From Ottelia alismoides (Eukaryota; Streptophyta; Magnoliopsida; Alismatales; Hydrocharitaceae): DNA of 64,000 bases. The position numbers and the translations under genes were made by a program. This document shows, in pieces, positions 58,725-64,000 of the stretch. Location: the NCBI GenBank assembly GCA_037367405.1, contig JAZKJV010003256.1, forward strand, positions 868,001-932,000, given 5' to 3'. Under the pieces are notes generated by a model, which had not been told where the DNA came from, made no database searches, and saw nothing but the letters and a program-made list of their open reading frames with translations. Within the stretch, counting starts at the first letter, position 1. Every line of letters starts with the position of its first letter.

Positions 58725-60275
58725 CAAAGGAGCGATATTTTTGACCTTAACATGTTTAATACCTAATCAATTAAACTACAAAACAAGGGTTATTTCACTA
58801 ACTCAACACAATGAGCACTAAAGGTTCAACAATTATATTTTCAATTTTATTGGGTGTATCAGGCAATCATGTTGATTAGTACCTAGCGGCTAATCCTATA
58901 AGTGAGTGTGTACTACCGAAAAAATTTCCGTACTTCCCACATAAACAGTAGCATGTACTTTATGATGGTTCTTGATATCGGATCTGGACCACTAATTAGA
59001 AAAATAAGCAGAGGGAAAAGTTGATAGGTGAAACCGCTACTACGGAACAAGTTTGCAAGTGAGCTAGGATCTACTCGGACATAAGATGATGACACAGATA
59101 CTTCTTATGAGGGAATCGACAATGCTCGATACTCTAGACAAAGTTCGCGAACAAACTATGCCCTATTCTTCTACGTGTGATAGAAGCGCCTATACTTCAT
59201 GCATCCATGCGACAAGCAAGGCAGTACCCAAGCTGGAATTTAGGCTCTATTCCTTAAGAATCGTGACTCACTCAGTTTGGAAGGTACCCGAATTCAATCA
59301 GGGTGTTATGAACCCAAAAAAATGGAGTCCAATTAATTAATTTTAAATTAGGCTAATGTTTTCTAAAGCACTCCCTTTTTAAATTTTATGGGTTTTTACT
59401 TGTTCTAAGTAAATTTCATGCAAAAGGCCTATCGATTTGATTAATTCTTTGCTTGTCCTAAGTAGTCATAATCAGAGGGAGACGATAAAAAGGTAGTACA
59501 AGTCAAAAATCAAATGATGTGATGCTCATTAAGAAGACTTATAGTGCTTCCCAGCTCTCACCATGTGGGATGCAAAACTTAAATTTTAAACCTAAGCTAT
59601 ATGAAATGCAACGAGGAAATAACCATAGAACATGAGCTTCTATTATCACGAAGAACCTTTTTAAATTTGACTAGATACAAGTGATAGAGACTATAGGTTC
59701 AGAAATTCTATTACGGATTAGGACTTAATTTTACTGAACAATCGCTCCTAATGATCTAAAGACTCATTCCACAAGATGTAGATAGAAACAAGGTGAAAAG
59801 CATAAAAAGGGAAAAAATAAAAAAAAAGGGAAAAATAGGGAGAAGTAAAATGTAGAAGGCGAAGAAATCACGTAAAATTGACCAAGTATCCCAAGTGAAC
59901 AATCAGTTGGAGAAATATATGTTTGAAGAGCTCAAGTGTCCAAGAGTTTGTGTCTTGTTTTATTACAAATTTATGAGTAAATAACTCTCTCACAAAAATT
60001 AAACTAAATTTATGCTAAAAATAAACGGCTTGGCTTCTTGTCTTCTTTGCTACTCTCTCCTGTAGGTGGGAAATGAACCACCGATCTCCGCGGCTCTTGG
60101 GTGTGTCAAATCTCAAAGGAAATCCATCCCCGATAAGAAAGCCCTTGCAACAAATTCAAATAAGAAAGTTATTAGAATATTCTCAGATAAATGTAGAATA
60201 AAGAGAGAAATGTACAATGAAGTCAATAATGGTAAAAGCAAGCTAAGTGCCTATTTACTCTACAAATTGATGCTC
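58725..60275 (-). other. Element E 5' leader (interrupted by D)
   Basis: TTCACTAACTCAACACAATG at 58794 onwards, then an ATTTTCAATTTTATTGGGTG block, follows the order seen in the A, B and C leaders. Further right, CCTTAAGAATCGTGACTCAC (about 59256) matches the A leader block near 20948. D inserted here, so the ORF of E would lie to the left of D and is not preserved. No gene was recognised. Confidence 0.5.
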
Positions 60276-60292
60276 TCTGACAATGGCGCCAT
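60276..60292 (-). promoter_or_regulatory. Element E primer-binding site, degenerate
   Basis: CTCTGACAATGGCGCCA-like sequence on the plus strand keeps 14 of 18 positions of the tRNA-Asp 3' end, including GGCGCCA. The LTR begins 1-2 bp later. Confidence 0.5.
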
Positions 60293-60293
60293 T

Positions 60294-62468
60294 TGAAGAG
60301 TTGCAAGAATCTAGGTGTCTAGGGTGCGGTCTTGGAGGGTATGTGGTGTCCAACAAGTTGGATCCGACAATCGCTGTACTGGTGGCCCTCTCGTCTCTCA
60401 ACACTCAACTCAAATGAATCATTTAACAATTAACCCACAACAATGATTAAGCAATAAATGTAAGTGAGATAAAATTTATTTTACCCTATAAAGAATGTGT
60501 ACAATACGCAAGCAGTAGAGGTCGAACAACAAAGGAGCACATGAGGTAGAGCAACAAAAATGAAAAGACAACTTAGAATATTTTTGTGTTTTTTATTTTA
60601 ATCGCTTTTGTGGTTTTAAATTTATATATTTTTTGTAATTATAAATTTTACATAATTCCAGTTATTTATTCAAAAAAAATAATATATCAATTTCTAATTA
60701 TAATTATATGTATATGATATATAAAGAATAAAAGATATGTTTTTGGATTTTTCAAATATGGCCAATAAATTCAAAAATTAAGAAATAAAATATTTTTGGG
60801 TTTTATAATTTTTTCTCTATTTTGGTAATTTTTGGGTAGTTTTTGAGATTTTTAATAGATTTTAAAATAAAAGAAATAAGAAATTTAAACAAAATAGTAA
60901 ATCAAAGAGTTTGAAATAGGCTTAATAAATATTCATTGAATCAGACCGATCCCAATTTCAATTTCTCTAAATACTAGATATTCTAAATAATATTTGTAAA
61001 CTTAGAAAATACTTTTTTATTTTTCTGAGTTTCTAGAATTTTTGTAAGGTTTTTTGACTTTTTAAATCTTTTGGAGTTTTAATCAATATTTTCAACAAAA
61101 TTTGGTCAAAAAATAAAATATAACTAGGTAAATATACCTGAATATTTTTGGAATTTTTTAAAACATTTTGTATTTTTTTATGAATTTTTAGATGCTAAAC
61201 ATGAGAAAATGCATTTTTTGTGTTTTTTATAAATATAGAAATAATTTTTTATTGCCTTAAGGTAAATACATGTGATTTAATATAAATTTAAACACTTAAG
61301 ATAATTTTCCTATAATTGTCAAATGCACAATGCTTTTTTTAATAACTAAATTACATACATAAAATTAAATATGAAGTATAAGGACCTAAATGCTATTTCC
61401 TTAGAGTTTCTGAGCATTTAAAAACATATTATACAAGTTTAGGGGCATATATGAAATATTTCCACAATTGAAAACATTATCCACACTAGTAGGGATATAA
61501 ATGCAATTATTTAAAACATTAGAGCTCATTCTATAAATTAACCATAACATATTACACTAATATTGAAAATTTATGGACCAAAGACCAATACACAAACCCT
61601 AAAGGGTGTTCATGCAAAAACCATAGCCCCCTCATGCGCACAGGCACGTGAATTTACATAAATTGGACTACAAAGCAAATATCAAAAAGCCTAGATCCCT
61701 TAATGTAAATATTACAGAAAAAATTAAAATACAAATGAATGTTTGTGGACAAGAAAGAAAATACACAAAGGTGGAGAAGGTTCTACAAAATACCCAAAGA
61801 GTCACGTGATCCGATGGTAGATCAAACACCACCTATCTACGTGGTGCTTAGCGGGGGACTGATACCCCTTCGACGATGGATGCCGTTGATCAGTCCCAGA
61901 TCTTCATCAAATGACTAGCACAGGGGTTGATCCAACGATGGAGATTAAAATTGGAGCGTCGAGGTGATCGGACGACTGTTGCTTCACTAGAAGAACATGG
62001 AAGAAGATCGAGCTCGACCTCCTTCGATCGAGGATATATCCATTGTCTGACCATCTGGGAAGCTCCTGGTGATCTCAAAATATAGTTCAAGCTCCTCCAC
62101 ACATGTTGAGGTGCTCAAAGATGTCCAGAACCCATTGATGGAATCCTAGCATTGCGGGAAAGTCGGAGCACCTAAACTACCTTCAGCTGAACCGATCCAG
62201 ACCGGGTCTTTAAGCTCCAAGACCTACACGGTTAGCTTGCAAACACAACAAAGAGACTCTTGACTGATTTGGTGAAAATGGGGTGAAGATACATCGTAGT
62301 GGAGAATCTCCGATGATATGTGGAGGAGGAGCGTTGATCTCCCATATATGAGAAAGATCTAGGGTGGAAATGGTTCGAGGCAGAAGAAGATGAGAAGGTG
62401 AAGGTGTGGAGGCAATCATGTAGGTCGGAAGACAGATGATTCACGACGAACAAATGCCGGAGCCTAGA
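60294..62468 (-). repeat. Element E LTR, partial
   Basis: It starts TGAAGAG next to the PBS. GGTCGAACAACAAAGGAGCA (about 60520) corresponds to the GGTCGATCACAAGGAGGCAA block of A. A TCACGTGA motif lies at about 61802, and a G-rich stretch at 62320-62430 corresponds to the GC-rich leader. The right limit is uncertain because the palindromic TGATGAAT...TTCATCA at 62469-62489 can end this LTR or start F. No gene was recognised. Confidence 0.5.
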
Positions 62469-64000
62469 TGATGAATCTCCATTTCATCACCTTTATTCTT
62501 TCATTTTGGCCTTTAAACCCAAGCTAAATGCATGTAAATATCATTATTTTTCATAAATTAACATTCATTATTTATTGTATACTTATTCTATAAAATACAT
62601 TGTTTAAAGATAAAATAAAAGAATACAGAAAAGAAAAGAAAAGGAAAGGAAAGGAAATAAAATGCCAAAGGTATTTTATGACCCTAAACCTCGAGACCTA
62701 GGCATTTTGATGACCGGGTCGACAAGGAATAAAGTAGGAGGAGATAAGGGTCAAAAACACAATAAAATAATAATTATTATTCTCGAATAATGCATTTTGG
62801 GGCACATTTTATTACTTATTATTTATACCTCAAATAAAGTAATTTTATACATAAAAGTTGTAAATAAAAATATATAGAAAAATACAAAATTGATTTCACA
62901 CAGAAAATATACAATATACTTTCTATACTCTGAATAAAAAGCCAAAATCCAAATTTACCAGATATATATCTTTTACATAAAAACTCAAAATGTATTAAAA
63001 TCACCTTTAATTATATATACTTTTTATTAGTTGTTTAATGAAGGTGTTTTCATTTACTTTGGAGTTAAGATGCAAAAGTTAGGTTTTGGACCCCCTATTG
63101 TACTATATACCTGAATAAAATATTCATTTTATTTTTTTTATAGATTTTATAATTGCATATTTTTATAATTTCGTAAATATCATTTATAATATATGTACAT
63201 ATTCTGAATATGATAAAACCATAAAGAAAATACTAAAATAAAATTGTATGTAACAATACATAGATTAATATACAATACCTATACTTATATAATATCTATC
63301 TCTATTTATTTAAGTGTACAAAATACATCAGAAAAATAAAAGAAAAATATATTTATGTATATAAAAGTAGGTGATAAATATAAAAACTATCTATATAAAT
63401 AATAAAATATAAAATATATATAAAAATAAAATATACACAACATAGGTAAATATACCTATAAATAAACCACTAAAAAGCAACTTGTAATAAATTAAATCAT
63501 AAAAATAAGTAAAACTCAAAAAAATACTACAGAAAATAATAAACATTTTATTTTATAACCTAAAATTAATAAATTCATTTACTTTTTTATTTCTTATTAT
63601 TTCCTATTTTTCACTCTGTTTTATCTTGTAGCACTTGAGGTGGATTAATCGCAGCCCACCAGCCATTGTCCCTAGGTTAGTAACTCCCTTTCTCTTCCTC
63701 GAGTCGCCAAATTGTCAGGACCTAGGATTTTTTTCTTCATTTCTTCAACTTGAGCTCATGATGCTTTGGTTTGGCGTGAAATACACGTGAATTTAGATAT
63801 TTAAATTATTGCTCATATCATTAAATATTCAGGGTTACATTTGTTGATAATTATTTGTGTCTTTGGCATTACATTTTGTTGCATAGCATCTCTTATTTTA
63901 ATCATGCATAAAACCCTAAAAATTGAATCTCATCCATGCATGGTACATCACAACATATTACTCGTGGAATGTATCTGCTTGTTGACCTGGGTTGATAAAA
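62469..64000 (+). repeat. LTR F, start of an Athila-like LTR running off the window
   Basis: TGATGAATCTCCATTTCATC parallels the start of the Athila-like LTR (12058). Further matches in the same direction are CATAAATTAACATTCAT (about 62556) and TTAGGTTTTGGACCCCCTAT (about 63080, against GGGTTTTGGGCCCCTATTAT at 12533). The rest is AT-rich with no coding frame. The orientation is opposite to E. Confidence 0.5.

Noticed and set aside
59086..60296. Short frames of 76-84 codons
   Set aside because: They lie in the leader of element E and do not match any retroelement or host protein that I recognise.

Overview
This window is nuclear DNA from a flowering plant, and everything recognisable in it comes from LTR retrotransposons inserted into one another. 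I see no host gene, rRNA, tRNA gene or CRISPR array. The plant assignment rests on Ty3/gypsy proteins of the Athila and Tekay/Del types, a Ty1/copia pol remnant, primer-binding sites matching the 3' ends of plant tRNA-Asp and initiator tRNA-Met, 5-bp target duplications and very long LTRs. Heavy nesting suggests a large, repeat-rich genome; I cannot name the species.

Layout. (1) 1-27344, + strand: decayed Athila-like element with gag, protease, two tandem copies of RT-RNase H-integrase-3' UTR (4071-7161 and 7578-10682), a polypurine tract and a 3' LTR (12058-27344). Its 5' LTR lies off the left edge. (2) 13191-24982, - strand: element A, inserted in that LTR (TSD CACTC). It has 3-kb LTRs, a tRNA-Asp PBS and one broken gag/protease-like ORF, but no RT or integrase. 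(3) 27479-30510, - strand: end of a Tekay/Del chromovirus (3' LTR plus integrase). (4) 30520-32060: unassigned, possibly LTR-derived. (5) about 32060-37865, - strand: element C, a distant RT-less relative of A whose 3' LTR is missing. (6) 37866-58724, - strand: element D, a Ty1/copia element whose left LTR is cut at the C boundary and whose right LTR is split by B. (7) 45724-58265, - strand: element B, a second A-type element (TSD GTCTC). (8) 58725-62468, - strand: leader, PBS and LTR of an older A/C-type element, E, into which D inserted. (9) 62469-64000, + strand: start of an LTR (F) resembling that of the Athila-like element.

How the parts may work together. A, B and C carry a gag/protease-like or acidic ORF but no polymerase. 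A and B share with the Athila-like element the end of the 3' UTR, the sequence at the polypurine tract, the LTR termini and an unusual array of hairpins, each ending in a purine run that copies the polypurine-tract core. This suggests, by inference, that the Athila-like family supplies RT and integrase to the RT-less family. Other features worth checking are a 5'-leader hairpin whose stem differs between A/B and C while keeping its pairing, and palindromic G-box (CACGTG) clusters in the LTRs. All protein-coding parts are broken by stops and frameshifts, so the present copies look inactive.
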